The notes under the pieces: model-generated
What the model was told of the DNA's origin: nothing
Database searches by the model: none
The model's input: the letters and a program-made list of their open reading frames with translations, nothing else
Origin: Paenibacillus sp. JDR-2
GTDB taxonomy: Bacteria; Bacillota; Bacilli; Paenibacillales; Paenibacillaceae
Assembly (NCBI RefSeq): GCF_000023585.1
Contig: NC_012914.1
Span: forward strand, 6,207,501 to 6,271,500
Direction of reading: 5' to 3'
Length of the DNA: 64,000 nt
Position numbers and translations under genes: made by a program
Shown: one piece after another, positions 18,476-27,891 of the stretch
Numbering within the stretch: the first letter of the stretch is position 1
Layout: the number at the start of each line of letters is the position of its first letter

Positions 18476-20305
18476 TTAGAATACAAAGCAATCGAGGTCG
18501 CAGAAGCCGCTGCCGTGATGATGGTTGCATTTATGATGAAGATGGACCTGTTTAGGGGCATGAATGCCCGATCCGCCTCCATATTCCGGTTCCTTGTAAT
18601 AACCGCCAAATACATTATGCGGAGACCAGTCCGGACTAGCTTTTGGAGCCGGAGGCGACAAAGACTCAAACTCCTTCGTGCCGTAGACAATTTTGCCTCC
18701 TACAACCGTGAAGACCGATTCTATTTTTTTAATGGCTTCTTCGGAGACAAGCAAGAAATTATCGGAAAGAAGCGAAAAATCAGCATAATGACCCTCTTTG
18801 ATTTGTCCTTTTACGTCCTCCTCTTTGGAGAACCATGCATTCCCCGACGTATACATGCGGAGCGCTTCATGCCTTTCTACGCGGTTGGATTCAGGGTAAA
18901 GGCTTAGCCCGCCCAAAGTCTTGCCCGTTACCAGCCAGTACAGGGCAACCCACGGATTATAACTTGCCACCCTGGTCGCATCCGTCCCTACGCCAACACG
19001 CAATCCGTGCTTAAGCATCTTGGTGATCGGAGGAGCATTTTCCGCCGCTTCGGCCCCGTATCTTTCGACGAAATACTCGCCTTGAAAAGCCATTCGGCTT
19101 TGAACGGCGATCGAACCGCCTAATTCCACTACCCGCTCCAAATCCTTCTCTTTGATGGTTTCGGCATGATCGAGAATCCAGCGTAGGTCTTTGAACGGCA
19201 CCTCTTTATTCACGCGCTCGAATACATCAAGAAAACGGGAGATAGACTCTCCGTACGTTGCATGAAGACGAAACGGCCATCGTTGTTCCACGAGATGCCG
19301 GGAGACATCGAATAGTTCATCTTCAAGTACGGCAGGCAGCTCCGGACGAGGTTCTACGAAATCTTCAAAGTCTGCCGCGCTGTAAACCAGCATTTCACCC
19401 GCACCGTTATGGCGATAGTAGGAGCTGCCCGTGTACGGCTGCGAAGAAGCGGTCCATGCTTTGAAATCACTCAATTCATTCTTGGGATTCTGCGTGAATA
19501 AATTATACGCCGTGCGAACCGTAATCTCTTCGCGTTTATCAAGCTCATCGAATACCTGATAGTCATCGGGATAGTTCTGAAAACCGCCGCCGGCGTCAAT
19601 CACGCTCGTCACTCCGAATCGATTCAGTTCCCTCATGAAGAGTCGGGTTGAATTCAATTGGTCCTCATAGGAAAGCTTGGGCCCTTTAGCTAACGTCGCA
19701 TACAAAATAGTGGCATTCGGCCTGGCGATGAGCATTCCCGTAGGATTGCCCTTGCTATCCCTTTGGATTTCTCCGCCCGGTGGATTTGGCGTATCCTTTG
19801 TATATCCGATTACTCGCAAGGCGGCTTTATTCAGAAAAGCTTGACGGTAAAGATTGAGAATAAACACGGGGGTGTCCGGGGCAATTCGATTGATTTCATC
19901 CAGAGTCGGCATCCGGCGTTCAATAAATTGAAACTCCGTCCAGCCGCCAACAACACGGACCCAATGAGGAGCCGGCGTACGGTCAACCTGCTTCTTCAAC
20001 ATGCGCAATGCATCCGCTACGGATGGCACCCCATCCCAACGAAGTTCAAGGTTATAGTTGAGACCGCCGCGAATGAGATGAATATGGGAGTCGTTTAAGC
20101 CCGGTATTAACATACGTTTGTTGGCGTTAACAACCTTCGTGGATGATCCGGCATATTTCATGATTTCGGCATCATCCCCTACAGCCAGGAATTGGCCGTC
20201 CTTCACTGCAACTGCCGTTGCCGTAGGATTTGAATCGTCCATCGTTACAATATTGGCATTATGAATGACCAAACTGGCTTCACAATCTATCGTTTTCTTA
20301 GACAT
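18476..20305 (-). CDS. YtcJ-type amidohydrolase with His/Cys-rich tail
   Basis: Metal-dependent hydrolase of 609 residues. LNDSHIHLIRGG is the HxH metal motif; RWILDHAETI and LRVGVGTDATRV supply further His and Asp ligands. The YtcJ subgroup has unknown natural substrates. The C-terminal 28 residues are unusual: seven His and three Cys, including HLHHKCNHHH and FCDLDCF, a probable metal-binding tail. ATG 20305 with GGGAGAA is chosen over an earlier in-frame start at 20326. It lies 25 bases after the XapX gene in one operon. Confidence 0.87.
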   Translation of the reverse strand: MSKKTIDCEASLVIHNANIVTMDDSNPTATAVAVKDGQFLAVGDDAEIMKYAGSSTKVVNANKRMLIPGLNDSHIHLIRGGLNYNLELRWDGVPSVADALRMLKKQVDRTPAPHWVRVVGGWTEFQFIERRMPTLDEINRIAPDTPVFILNLYRQAFLNKAALRVIGYTKDTPNPPGGEIQRDSKGNPTGMLIARPNATILYATLAKGPKLSYEDQLNSTRLFMRELNRFGVTSVIDAGGGFQNYPDDYQVFDELDKREEITVRTAYNLFTQNPKNELSDFKAWTASSQPYTGSSYYRHNGAGEMLVYSAADFEDFVEPRPELPAVLEDELFDVSRHLVEQRWPFRLHATYGESISRFLDVFERVNKEVPFKDLRWILDHAETIKEKDLERVVELGGSIAVQSRMAFQGEYFVERYGAEAAENAPPITKMLKHGLRVGVGTDATRVASYNPWVALYWLVTGKTLGGLSLYPESNRVERHEALRMYTSGNAWFSKEEDVKGQIKEGHYADFSLLSDNFLLVSEEAIKKIESVFTVVGGKIVYGTKEFESLSPPAPKASPDWSPHNVFGGYYKEPEYGGGSGIHAPKQVHLHHKCNHHHGSGFCDLDCFVF

Positions 20306-20330
20306 GATTCCGTTCTCCCTCTCCATTATT

Positions 20331-20516
20331 TTATTTGCTGTGTAACAAATGTTGGATCCAAGGTATCAACCGCTGGCCCAAAAACATACCGGCGAGACCA
20401 AGCAGCCCTAAAAAAGGCGGTGCCGGCGAAGGGATCTTAAGCGATTGAAAAACAATGCCAATTACGATACCTGCAGCTAGAGCCAGTACCATAGACCCCA
20501 TACTCATTTCTCCCAT
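20331..20516 (-). CDS. XapX-domain small membrane protein
   Basis: A 61-residue protein with two hydrophobic helices (residues 7-25 and 32-50) joined by KIPSPAPP, the hallmark of XapX proteins, followed by a glycine-rich second helix. GGAGGG precedes the ATG by 8 bases. XapX proteins are commonly encoded beside amidohydrolases or isochorismatase-like hydrolases, as here (amidohydrolase downstream, YcaC-like hydrolase divergent). Their biochemical role is not known to me. Confidence 0.88.
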   Translation of the reverse strand: MGEMSMGSMVLALAAGIVIGIVFQSLKIPSPAPPFLGLLGLAGMFLGQRLIPWIQHLLHSK

Positions 20517-20604
20517 ATTTATTCCCTCCTTTTTCAGCTTCTTGCTAGATGCGTTCTATTCATAAGTCTAAAAGTCAACATTTTTACTAGCAATAAGGCT
20601 TTCT

Positions 20605-20619
20605 CTATAACAACCATAG
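20605..20619. promoter_or_regulatory. CTAT-N7-ATAG dyad upstream of XapX operon
   Basis: CTAT AACAACC ATAG, 89 bases upstream of the XapX start. On the reverse strand CTATGGTTGTTATAGAGAAA resembles CTATGCCGATATAGAGAAAA at the dioxygenase promoter. Confidence 0.5.
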
Positions 20620-20670
20620 GAATTATTTATGCAAATACTTTATAGAACTATTGATATATATAGTTTTTAT

Positions 20671-20685
20671 CTATGAAATATATAG
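20671..20685. promoter_or_regulatory. CTAT-N7-ATAG dyad upstream of YcaC-like hydrolase
   Basis: CTAT GAAATAT ATAG, followed by AAAA, 113 bases upstream of the 20798 start. A related longer dyad, AACTAT-N8-ATAGTT, lies at 20646-20665. Confidence 0.5.
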
Positions 20686-20797
20686 AAAACTGAAGATTGT
20701 TTGCGTAGTTGCATTTCAATAGACTGAGTACATGCAGCGCGATTTCCAATTTATTGGGACTGTTGTAATTATATTCGGAAAAGGTAGGGATCTTGGT

Positions 20798-21436
20798 ATG
20801 TTTAACGGGAAGACGGATTTACTTACGGCTGATAATTCTGCAATCATTCTTGTAGACCACCAGCCTCAAATGCTCTTTGGCGTTCAAAGCGCCGACCGCC
20901 AGACCATCATTAACAATACGGTTGGATTGGCCAAGACAGCCAAAGTTTTTAACGCACCTGTCATTCTTACGACTGTAGCAGCGGAATCATTTTCAGGCCC
21001 GCTTCATCCGCAAATTCAAGAGGTATTCCCGGATCATAAGCCGATTGACCGAACAACCATGAACTCCTGGGAAGACGAAAACTTCTTGGCAGCGGTGAAG
21101 AAAACCGGCCGTAAAAAGCTGATTATCGCAGCGCTTTGGACGGAGGTTTGTCTGGCTTTCCCTACAATTGCAGCAATCAAAGACGGATATGAAGTATACA
21201 TTGTAACGGATGCTTCCGGCGGGACAACGACGGAAGCGCACGATATGTCCATTCAACGCATGATACAAGCAGGAGCAATTCCGGTAACCTGGCTGTCTGT
21301 TCTGCTTGAATACCAACGCGATTGGGCGCGCCAAGAAACCTATGACGCCGTTCTGTCGGTCGCTAAGGAACACAGCGGGGCTTACGGCGCGGGGCTTGTT
21401 TATGCCCAAGCGATGTTTGGCGGCCACGGGGGATAG
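20798..21436 (+). CDS. Isochorismatase-superfamily hydrolase (YcaC-like)
   Basis: Cysteine hydrolase of 212 residues. The family triad is visible in part: Asp20 in IILVDHQPQM and Cys118 in LWTEVCLAFP, the same position as in E. coli YcaC. The C-terminal half has the VTDASGGTTTEAHD segment. I chose ATG 20798 (AGGTAGGG upstream); a start at 20732 adds residues with no family match. It is followed 82 bases later by an alpha/beta hydrolase, probably one transcript. The substrate is unknown. Confidence 0.88.
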   Translation: MFNGKTDLLTADNSAIILVDHQPQMLFGVQSADRQTIINNTVGLAKTAKVFNAPVILTTVAAESFSGPLHPQIQEVFPDHKPIDRTTMNSWEDENFLAAVKKTGRKKLIIAALWTEVCLAFPTIAAIKDGYEVYIVTDASGGTTTEAHDMSIQRMIQAGAIPVTWLSVLLEYQRDWARQETYDAVLSVAKEHSGAYGAGLVYAQAMFGGHGG

Positions 21437-21518
21437 ATTAATTTCCATTTCCAAATGGAACGGGCTTAATGCGAGTGGAAGATAGAGAAACGAATATCAG
21501 AGGAGTGAAGGTTGAAGC

Positions 21519-22358
21519 ATGGCTAAATTAACAGTCGGAACAGAAAACGGACAACCCATTGAATTGTATTTTGAAGATCTTGGCGCAGGAAAACCTGTGA
21601 TTTTAATCCATGGCTGGCCACTGAGCGGACGCTCGTGGGAAAATCAAGTTCCGGCGCTTATCGAAGCGGGTTACCGCGTGATTACCTATGATCGCCGCGG
21701 ATTCGGACAATCTTCCCAACCTTGGAACGGCTACGATTATGATACGTTTGCAGCCGATCTCCATAAATTAATTGAGCATCTGGACCTTAAGGATGTAACG
21801 CTGGTCGGGTTTTCGATGGGCGGCGGAGAGGTTGCCCGTTATGTTGGCGCTTACGGAACAAGCCGTGTCAAAAGAGCCGTGCTCGCCGCAGCGGTTCCGC
21901 CGTTCTTTTATAAATCTGACGAGCATCCGGAAGGCGGTCTGGATGAAGCCACCATTCAGAGCTTCCATGACGGTTTGAAGAAAGACCGAGTCGCCTTCCT
22001 TGACGGCTTCACTCATAATTTCTTTAAAGCTGGGGATAGAACCGATCTCGTGAGCGAGTCTTTCCGTGCTTACAACGTTGATATTGCTTCGTTTGCTTCG
22101 CCAAAGGGGACGCTGGATTGCACGGATGCCTTCGGCCGGACGGATTTCCGCGGCGATTTGGCTAAATTTGATATCCCATTGCTCGTTATCCATGGCGATT
22201 CCGATGCGATCGTGCCGCTTGAGGTAAGCGGTCAGCTTTCGCACGAAGCGGTTGCGGGCAGTCAACTCGTCGTAATTGAAGGCGGACCGCATGGTTTGAA
22301 CGCGACCCATTCCGAAGAATTCAATACCGCTTTGATTCACTTCCTTAATACCAAATAA
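21519..22358 (+). CDS. Alpha/beta hydrolase (non-haem haloperoxidase/esterase type)
   Basis: A 279-residue serine hydrolase. The nucleophile is Ser99 in VGFSMGGGE, the oxyanion region is LIHGWPLSGRSW, Asp lies in VIHGDSDAIVP and His in GGPHGLN. This pattern matches cofactor-free haloperoxidases and arylesterases, which hydrolyse esters or perhydrolyse acids. GGAG precedes the ATG. It probably forms an operon with the YcaC-like hydrolase. Confidence 0.9.
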   Translation: MAKLTVGTENGQPIELYFEDLGAGKPVILIHGWPLSGRSWENQVPALIEAGYRVITYDRRGFGQSSQPWNGYDYDTFAADLHKLIEHLDLKDVTLVGFSMGGGEVARYVGAYGTSRVKRAVLAAAVPPFFYKSDEHPEGGLDEATIQSFHDGLKKDRVAFLDGFTHNFFKAGDRTDLVSESFRAYNVDIASFASPKGTLDCTDAFGRTDFRGDLAKFDIPLLVIHGDSDAIVPLEVSGQLSHEAVAGSQLVVIEGGPHGLNATHSEEFNTALIHFLNTK

Positions 22359-22360
22359 AT

Positions 22361-22416
22361 AAAAAGATGACCCATAAGAAGGATGTTTTTGAGAACAATA
22401 CCCTCTTGTGGGTCAT
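22361..22416 (-). terminator. Terminator between alpha/beta hydrolase and YesN genes
   Basis: ATGACCCATAAGAAGG / CCCTCTTGTGGGTCAT arms. The T run lies on the reverse strand, so it mainly serves the yesN-like gene, but the hairpin can stop both. Confidence 0.7.
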
Positions 22417-22424
22417 TCGTATAG

Positions 22425-23987
22425 TTATGCTTGGCTTCCAAACAGTCTTCGCTGACTTCGGAATTCCAGCGCCGTGATGCCTTCGGTATCTTTAAATATT
22501 CTCGTAAAATGCTTCACATTCTCGAAGCCAACCTGATCGCTGATTTCGTATACCTTCAAATCGGAATGCACCAGAAGTTCCTTTGCCTTGTCCAGCCTTA
22601 ACCGGCGAACATAGTTCGAGAAACTCTCGCCGCTATATTCCTGGAAGGCATAGCTGAAATACGAGTAATTGAGCGAGAAATGGTTGGACACGACTGCCAT
22701 GTTCAAATCGTCGGCATAATGCGTCTGCAAGTAATTAAGAACCTTTTGCATCGTATTTTGTTCCGTTGGCGCTTGTACTCTCCGATTTTGGATGAACCGA
22801 TCAAGACTATCGATAAGCTGCTCGACGGCTGTATAATAATCTCCGAAATGATCGAAGTTCCCGATGTGACCAACTTGGGCATACGTCCTTAATTGATCGA
22901 GCACCTTATATCCGTAGATGCTGAACAGCTTATCAAACAGCTCTTCGTTGAACAGCTGGCTAATCCGCTCCAGATACCCAATCTCACAGCTGCTAATAAT
23001 GCGGACATCGAGGATTTGATTAAGAAGCTGTTTGATCTCATCGCCTCTACCCATCCCAAGGAGATTCAATATTCGCTGAATCAACTCAACAGGTACGGCA
23101 TGCTTCTCATTGCGTTCACTTAAAATGGTATTGTCCAGCACATCGCGTTCCGAAAGCAGAATACCGTACTTCAAGGTTTGCTTCGCTTGGCTGTATGCCC
23201 ACCTTATCTGCTCGATCCCTTGAACGGAATCGCTCGTTGCAATTCTCAGCTGCGACCCATATACATGCAGCCTCCATTGTTCCGCCAACCGGCAGAACAG
23301 TACAGAATCGCGCGCGAGCATAATCGTCCCGCCTTTTCCATCACGCGTGAGCAGCCACTCCGTCTGACCTTGTAACAGCTCCGCAATTTGATTCCTGAAA
23401 GTAGCAACATCCGTACTGCCAGCCTGTGATCCTCCATCGCGCCGCATAATCAAGCCCAACGCATATCCTGCATCCAGCCACTTTAAGCCAGCCTGCTTAA
23501 GCTTGTTTGGTGTCAACGCATCGCCTGCATCCATCTGGGTCAAATGCAGGGTAACCAGCTCGGCAGCAAAAAGGCTGACATTTTCGCCCGCCTTGTCTGC
23601 TTGCTCTTCTCTTACCCTTATATCCAGAATCAACCGCTCCATGACGGCAAACAACTCTTCCCGAACGACCGGCTTTACGAGATAATCCTTCACAGCATAG
23701 CGGATCCCTTTCTGCGCGTATGCGAAGTCATTATAGCCCGACAGCAATACAACCTCGGGTTTGACCTGGTGATCCTGCAGCTGCTCTAGCAGTTCGATCC
23801 CATCCATAATGGGCATTCGAATATCGGTTATCAAAATATCAGCAGGCTCCTGGCCAAGAAGCTCCAGCGCCTCTTGTCCATTCTCGGCAAATCGGTAGTT
23901 GAACCGATCAGGAAACTGCCTCTCAATTACCGATTGCAGGCCCCTCCGGATGATTTTCTCGTCGTCGACGATCAGCAACCTAATCAT
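22425..23987 (-). CDS. YesN-type response regulator with AraC DNA-binding domain
   Basis: A 520-residue regulator. The receiver domain has the phosphoacceptor Asp55 in ILITDIRMPIMDG and the conserved Lys in DYLVKPV. A long middle region follows, then a C-terminal AraC double helix-turn-helix (YFSYAFQEYSGESFSNYVRR and the IFKDTEG segment). It overlaps the kinase gene by 8 bases with GGAGG inside that gene, so it is co-translated. Such pairs usually sense an oligosaccharide or its binding protein and activate an adjacent transporter. Here only a binding protein is adjacent. Confidence 0.92.
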   Translation of the reverse strand: MIRLLIVDDEKIIRRGLQSVIERQFPDRFNYRFAENGQEALELLGQEPADILITDIRMPIMDGIELLEQLQDHQVKPEVVLLSGYNDFAYAQKGIRYAVKDYLVKPVVREELFAVMERLILDIRVREEQADKAGENVSLFAAELVTLHLTQMDAGDALTPNKLKQAGLKWLDAGYALGLIMRRDGGSQAGSTDVATFRNQIAELLQGQTEWLLTRDGKGGTIMLARDSVLFCRLAEQWRLHVYGSQLRIATSDSVQGIEQIRWAYSQAKQTLKYGILLSERDVLDNTILSERNEKHAVPVELIQRILNLLGMGRGDEIKQLLNQILDVRIISSCEIGYLERISQLFNEELFDKLFSIYGYKVLDQLRTYAQVGHIGNFDHFGDYYTAVEQLIDSLDRFIQNRRVQAPTEQNTMQKVLNYLQTHYADDLNMAVVSNHFSLNYSYFSYAFQEYSGESFSNYVRRLRLDKAKELLVHSDLKVYEISDQVGFENVKHFTRIFKDTEGITALEFRSQRRLFGSQA

Positions 23988-25893
23988 CGATGTCCACTCC
24001 TCCTCCCGTGAGTCTATACGGCAACGTCATGATTATGCGTGTATAGCTTCCTTCCTGACTTTCGATCCGAATCCCGTATTCCGGCCCGTAACTCATCACC
24101 AAGCGCTGGTCTACATTACGCAGACCGATTCCGTTGCTGTCCTGGTTATCCTTCCGAACAACCAATTGCCGGACATCCTGGTAAGCGGACTCTTCCATTC
24201 GCAGCATTTGATTCAATAAATTCAGCATCCCTTCCGGTATGCCGCAACCGCTGTCCGTGATCTCTATGACACAAGCGTGGCCACGCCTGTCGGCAGAGAT
24301 TGCAACGACAAGATTTCCGTCGCTGGAATGCATGCGGCTCATCCCATGCTTGATTGCATTCTCGACTACGGGCTGGAGTGACATTTTGAGCGTTTCCTGC
24401 TTAAGGCATTCCTGTGCAATCGACAACCGGAGATCAAGTCGTCCATCATAACGGATATTCATGACGGATATATAATGCTGAACCTGCTTAATCTCGTCAC
24501 TGAGCATGACATGATCCTGTTTCCATTCCATGGAATACCTCATCATTCCGCCTAGCGATGTCATGATGTCCGATATAAGGTACTGCCCTTCAATCTCCGC
24601 CAGCATCTTGACATTTTCCAGCGTATTGTAAAGGAAGTGGGAATCTATCTGATTTTTCAGCGCCTTAAGCTCAGCTTCTTTACCCGCCGCATGCCTAGCT
24701 GCCTGCTCTTGGATGAGCTCGTTAATCTTCAGAATAAGCTCGCGGTAATGAAAGCCAAGCTCCCCCACCTCATCGCTGCCGGTAATTGGCGGCAGCTCGA
24801 CGTTGAAGTTACCGCTTCTTACCTGTTGCATCGATTCTCTTAACACCTTAAGCCTGCGCAAAATAAACGCTTGCATGGAGTAAGACAGCACAACGAGAAA
24901 TGCCACCAGTAACGAAATGAGCACAAGATAACGAACTCTCGAATGATTAATGCCCTCCATCGTGTCCGCGAGACTAACCATATTGACCAAGTGCAAGTCG
25001 ATTGACGGAATATAGGTCTGAAAGGCCAAGTAGGACTGCCCGCTTACCTTGAATTTAACCGTCTCGTAATCTGTATTACTCGTCAGCTTTACCCTGTTCA
25101 TTAATTGCTCCGCGCTATGCTGCGCGAACACAGGTGAAGCCTCCAAGCTGTATACCTGTCCGTTCCTTGCTATTACGATCAGTTGGGAGTTATTGTCCTG
25201 CACGCTGCTGAATGTTTGAGAAAAGAAATCTGATAGCTGCATGGATATTTCTAGAATCCCGTTATGCGCTCTGTTGTCCGCATATTTGAATTCCTGCAAA
25301 TACGTCATAAAGGGCTCATTGGGCTGTGGTTCGGAAGGCACGCCGGTGAGGACGACGTCCTCCTGTATCTCCCACAACGGCAAACCGCTCCGCTTCACTA
25401 CTTCATCATGCCAAGGCTTATCTTCAATACGCGATTCCTGTAGAATGACTGGCCAAATCTCATTCACGTAAAGGTTGTCCGTGAACAGCCGGACATTCGC
25501 AATTCGTGGATTGTTAAACAGAAAGTATTGAAAGTTATTGACTACGTCTTTCTTAATGTGAAGAACATGCGCCGCATCCTGAATTTGTTCAATTTGCAGA
25601 TAATTGTTCATTTCCCGATTGGATAACGCAAGCTGACCGGTCCATTCCATCAGCTCCATATTATTCTCGATGTTTATCTTCTCGATGGCGAGCACATTCT
25701 CGTTGTTCTTCGTCAATTCTTCCATCGCCTTGGCGGACTCTTCATTTAGCGTATACCAGGAGAATAGAATAACAGGTATGAAGATGACGAACACAAATGA
25801 CAGAATCAGTTTGACTTGAAGCGAAAGTTTTAACGTGAATGCACGTATCCCCATTAACCAGCGTATTGCCGCAAATCCCATCTCCAGTTTCAC
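23980..25893 (-). CDS. YesM-type sensor histidine kinase
   Basis: Membrane kinase of 637 residues. There are transmembrane helices at about 27-48 and 321-343 around an extracellular sensing domain, then a HAMP region, then a His_kinase domain with phosphoacceptor His419 in NQIDSHFLYNTLENVK and a GHKL ATPase domain (VENAIKHG, DSGCGIPEG, GIGLRNV). This is the LytS/YesM class, with the phosphorylated His outside a standard H-box. The start is GTG at 25893 with GAGGAA 11 bases upstream. It lies 24 bases after the binding-protein gene. Confidence 0.92.
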   Translation of the reverse strand: MKLEMGFAAIRWLMGIRAFTLKLSLQVKLILSFVFVIFIPVILFSWYTLNEESAKAMEELTKNNENVLAIEKINIENNMELMEWTGQLALSNREMNNYLQIEQIQDAAHVLHIKKDVVNNFQYFLFNNPRIANVRLFTDNLYVNEIWPVILQESRIEDKPWHDEVVKRSGLPLWEIQEDVVLTGVPSEPQPNEPFMTYLQEFKYADNRAHNGILEISMQLSDFFSQTFSSVQDNNSQLIVIARNGQVYSLEASPVFAQHSAEQLMNRVKLTSNTDYETVKFKVSGQSYLAFQTYIPSIDLHLVNMVSLADTMEGINHSRVRYLVLISLLVAFLVVLSYSMQAFILRRLKVLRESMQQVRSGNFNVELPPITGSDEVGELGFHYRELILKINELIQEQAARHAAGKEAELKALKNQIDSHFLYNTLENVKMLAEIEGQYLISDIMTSLGGMMRYSMEWKQDHVMLSDEIKQVQHYISVMNIRYDGRLDLRLSIAQECLKQETLKMSLQPVVENAIKHGMSRMHSSDGNLVVAISADRRGHACVIEITDSGCGIPEGMLNLLNQMLRMEESAYQDVRQLVVRKDNQDSNGIGLRNVDQRLVMSYGPEYGIRIESQEGSYTRIIMTLPYRLTGGGVDIDD

Positions 25894-25917
25894 ATCCTGC
25901 TGCTTCCTCTAAAAGAT

Positions 25918-27618
25918 CTATTGCTTGAACGACGACTTCAGCTTCTCTATATTCCGTTCGTAGGCTGCTTGCCGGCTAGCTGCAATCTCTTCGTACTCGG
26001 GATCCTTGGTAATGGTGTTCAAGAATTCGGTAAACAGTTGATCGAATTCAGCATCCGACCCCGACATCAGCAGCTTCGGCAGCGTCTCGGCCCAGAGCCG
26101 CGTTTGTTCGCCTTCCGCGATACCTTCCTTCGTCGTCGGGTCTGGATCCAGACTGTCGAACTCGGCCATGCTGATCGTCTTGCCTCTCGTCCAATCGGCA
26201 ATTTGTTTGGCAGGCTCAGCATCCATCCCCGTCATCCATGCTAGATTCATGTTTGTATCCATCAGCATCCAATACATATAAGAAGCGCCATATTTTTTAT
26301 CGAACGCTTGGCGGTTGGTATTGAGCAGATTCATCGCCGCTGGCAAGAACTGATCCTTGCCGTCTATCGTGTCGTAGGTAACGCCCTTCTCTCCTAAGTA
26401 CAGATCCTTGTTCCCCTCTTCGCTGAGCAAATAACTGAGGAAGGCCATTGCCCGCTTTTTATCCTTGACGTTCTTGGAGATGAGCGTCACCGTCCATCCG
26501 GAGATGCCGTTGCCTGCAAGCGTTGGCGCATCATGTGCGTCATTCGCAGGACCATCAATCGCGATATATACTTTATTGGGGTCCTTCTGGTATAACATTT
26601 GGTTAATCTCTGTAAAATCAGACCATTGATAAAGCATGGCAAAATAGCGGCCCTGCGATATTTTTTCATCCTTTTCCAGCCGCTTTTCGTCAATATAAAC
26701 ATCCGTCGGCATAAGCCCGTCCTCATTTGCTTGACGAAACACCTTCAACCATTTCAAATAGGTTGGATCGCTGCGACGATCATACAGCTTGCCGTTTTTC
26801 TGCTTCGGGATCGCTAGGAAATTCTGAAGATACTCGTCCAGCGAATAGTTTCCGGTTTCCGTAAATTCATGAAGGCCAATCGGAATGAGCGGCTGGCCGT
26901 CCACCTCAGGAAACTTCTCCTTCGCAGCCTTTAGCGCTCCGAGAAACCCTTCGGGCGTGCTCATATCCGGCTTGCCAAGCGCTTCATACAAGTCTTTCCT
27001 GACTACGAAGGTCTGATTAGAGGTGAAGAGCTGACCGTATTTTTGATAATCGGCAGGGGATGAGGATGCATTCGGGTAACCGTACACATTGCCGTTAGAC
27101 TGTGTGTACCAACTAAGCTTTGCGGGATCTGCGACCTTAAAAAAATAAGGATCATATTCATCCGCTAGCTCATTTAATGGAAGCACCATATCTCCATTGA
27201 TCATCTTCTGAACGGCATCCTCGTACCAGCCTAGCGTAATGAAATCAGGGAGCGATCTAGCCGACATCATCGTATTAAGCTTCTCGCCGGCGTCGCCGGC
27301 GGGCACGATAAAGTTCAAGCTGACGCCCGTCTTTTTCGTTATATAATCGGAAACGGCGTTTCCTCCCCACTTGCTGGTGAACCAATCAAAATTGATATAC
27401 CAATCAAACGTAATCGGTGTCGTGTCCAGTTTCCAGGCAGGCTCATCCGTAGAAATCTTCTTATGAGAAGCATCTGCCTCCAGTGAATTGGCGTTCGAAT
27501 TCGTAGGATCTTCAGCAATGCCATTGCCCGAATTGCCAGTGTTAACGGAACAAGCCGCTAACGCCCAACACATCATCAGAACTAGTAATACCATTGCTGA
27601 TTTAAGCATCTTACCCAT
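25918..27618 (-). CDS. LplA-like extracellular solute-binding lipoprotein without adjacent permeases
   Basis: A 566-residue binding protein of the large LplA/oligosaccharide class. It has a signal peptide with lipobox LAAC (Cys23), then a Ser/Asn-rich linker, then the ligand-binding fold (FDWYINFDWFTSKWGG). It is first in an operon with the YesM/YesN pair. Unlike typical arrangements, no LplB/LplC permease genes flank it. It may feed a permease encoded elsewhere or act as the ligand sensor for the kinase. GGAGAG precedes the ATG. Confidence 0.9.
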   Translation of the reverse strand: MGKMLKSAMVLLVLMMCWALAACSVNTGNSGNGIAEDPTNSNANSLEADASHKKISTDEPAWKLDTTPITFDWYINFDWFTSKWGGNAVSDYITKKTGVSLNFIVPAGDAGEKLNTMMSARSLPDFITLGWYEDAVQKMINGDMVLPLNELADEYDPYFFKVADPAKLSWYTQSNGNVYGYPNASSSPADYQKYGQLFTSNQTFVVRKDLYEALGKPDMSTPEGFLGALKAAKEKFPEVDGQPLIPIGLHEFTETGNYSLDEYLQNFLAIPKQKNGKLYDRRSDPTYLKWLKVFRQANEDGLMPTDVYIDEKRLEKDEKISQGRYFAMLYQWSDFTEINQMLYQKDPNKVYIAIDGPANDAHDAPTLAGNGISGWTVTLISKNVKDKKRAMAFLSYLLSEEGNKDLYLGEKGVTYDTIDGKDQFLPAAMNLLNTNRQAFDKKYGASYMYWMLMDTNMNLAWMTGMDAEPAKQIADWTRGKTISMAEFDSLDPDPTTKEGIAEGEQTRLWAETLPKLLMSGSDAEFDQLFTEFLNTITKDPEYEEIAASRQAAYERNIEKLKSSFKQ

Positions 27619-27816
27619 TCACTACTCTCCTTTGTCTACATAGCAATTAACTAATTTAGCTCATTATTGTAATATAATACCATAAATTAGTAGGGTGATG
27701 CTGTTCATCAGCCTCTATTTTAGAGCTAGTATAAAGGTTATTGCTGGCAAATGAAAGAGATTGCATTCCTATTCAGGGCTACTATTTTTCAGGCTTCGTC
27801 TATTCCAACGTCGAAT

Positions 27817-27857
27817 AAGCGAGCACAACAAGGAAATATTTCTTCCTTGGCTCGCTT
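27817..27857. terminator. Hairpin downstream of LysR pair
   Basis: AAGCGAGC / GCTCGCTT outer arms with inner CAAGGAA / TTCCTTG in the 273-base gap 27619-27891. No strong T run, so termination is plausible rather than certain. I see no gene in the gap. Confidence 0.5.
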
Positions 27858-27891
27858 TGATTATATATGATTAATAATTCGCTTTATTTGA

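Noticed and set aside
18476-18560. Frameshift at the amidohydrolase C-terminus producing the His/Cys tail
   Set aside because: The frame is continuous from conserved motifs into the tail and no alternative frame continues the family sequence; only alignment with relatives could settle it.
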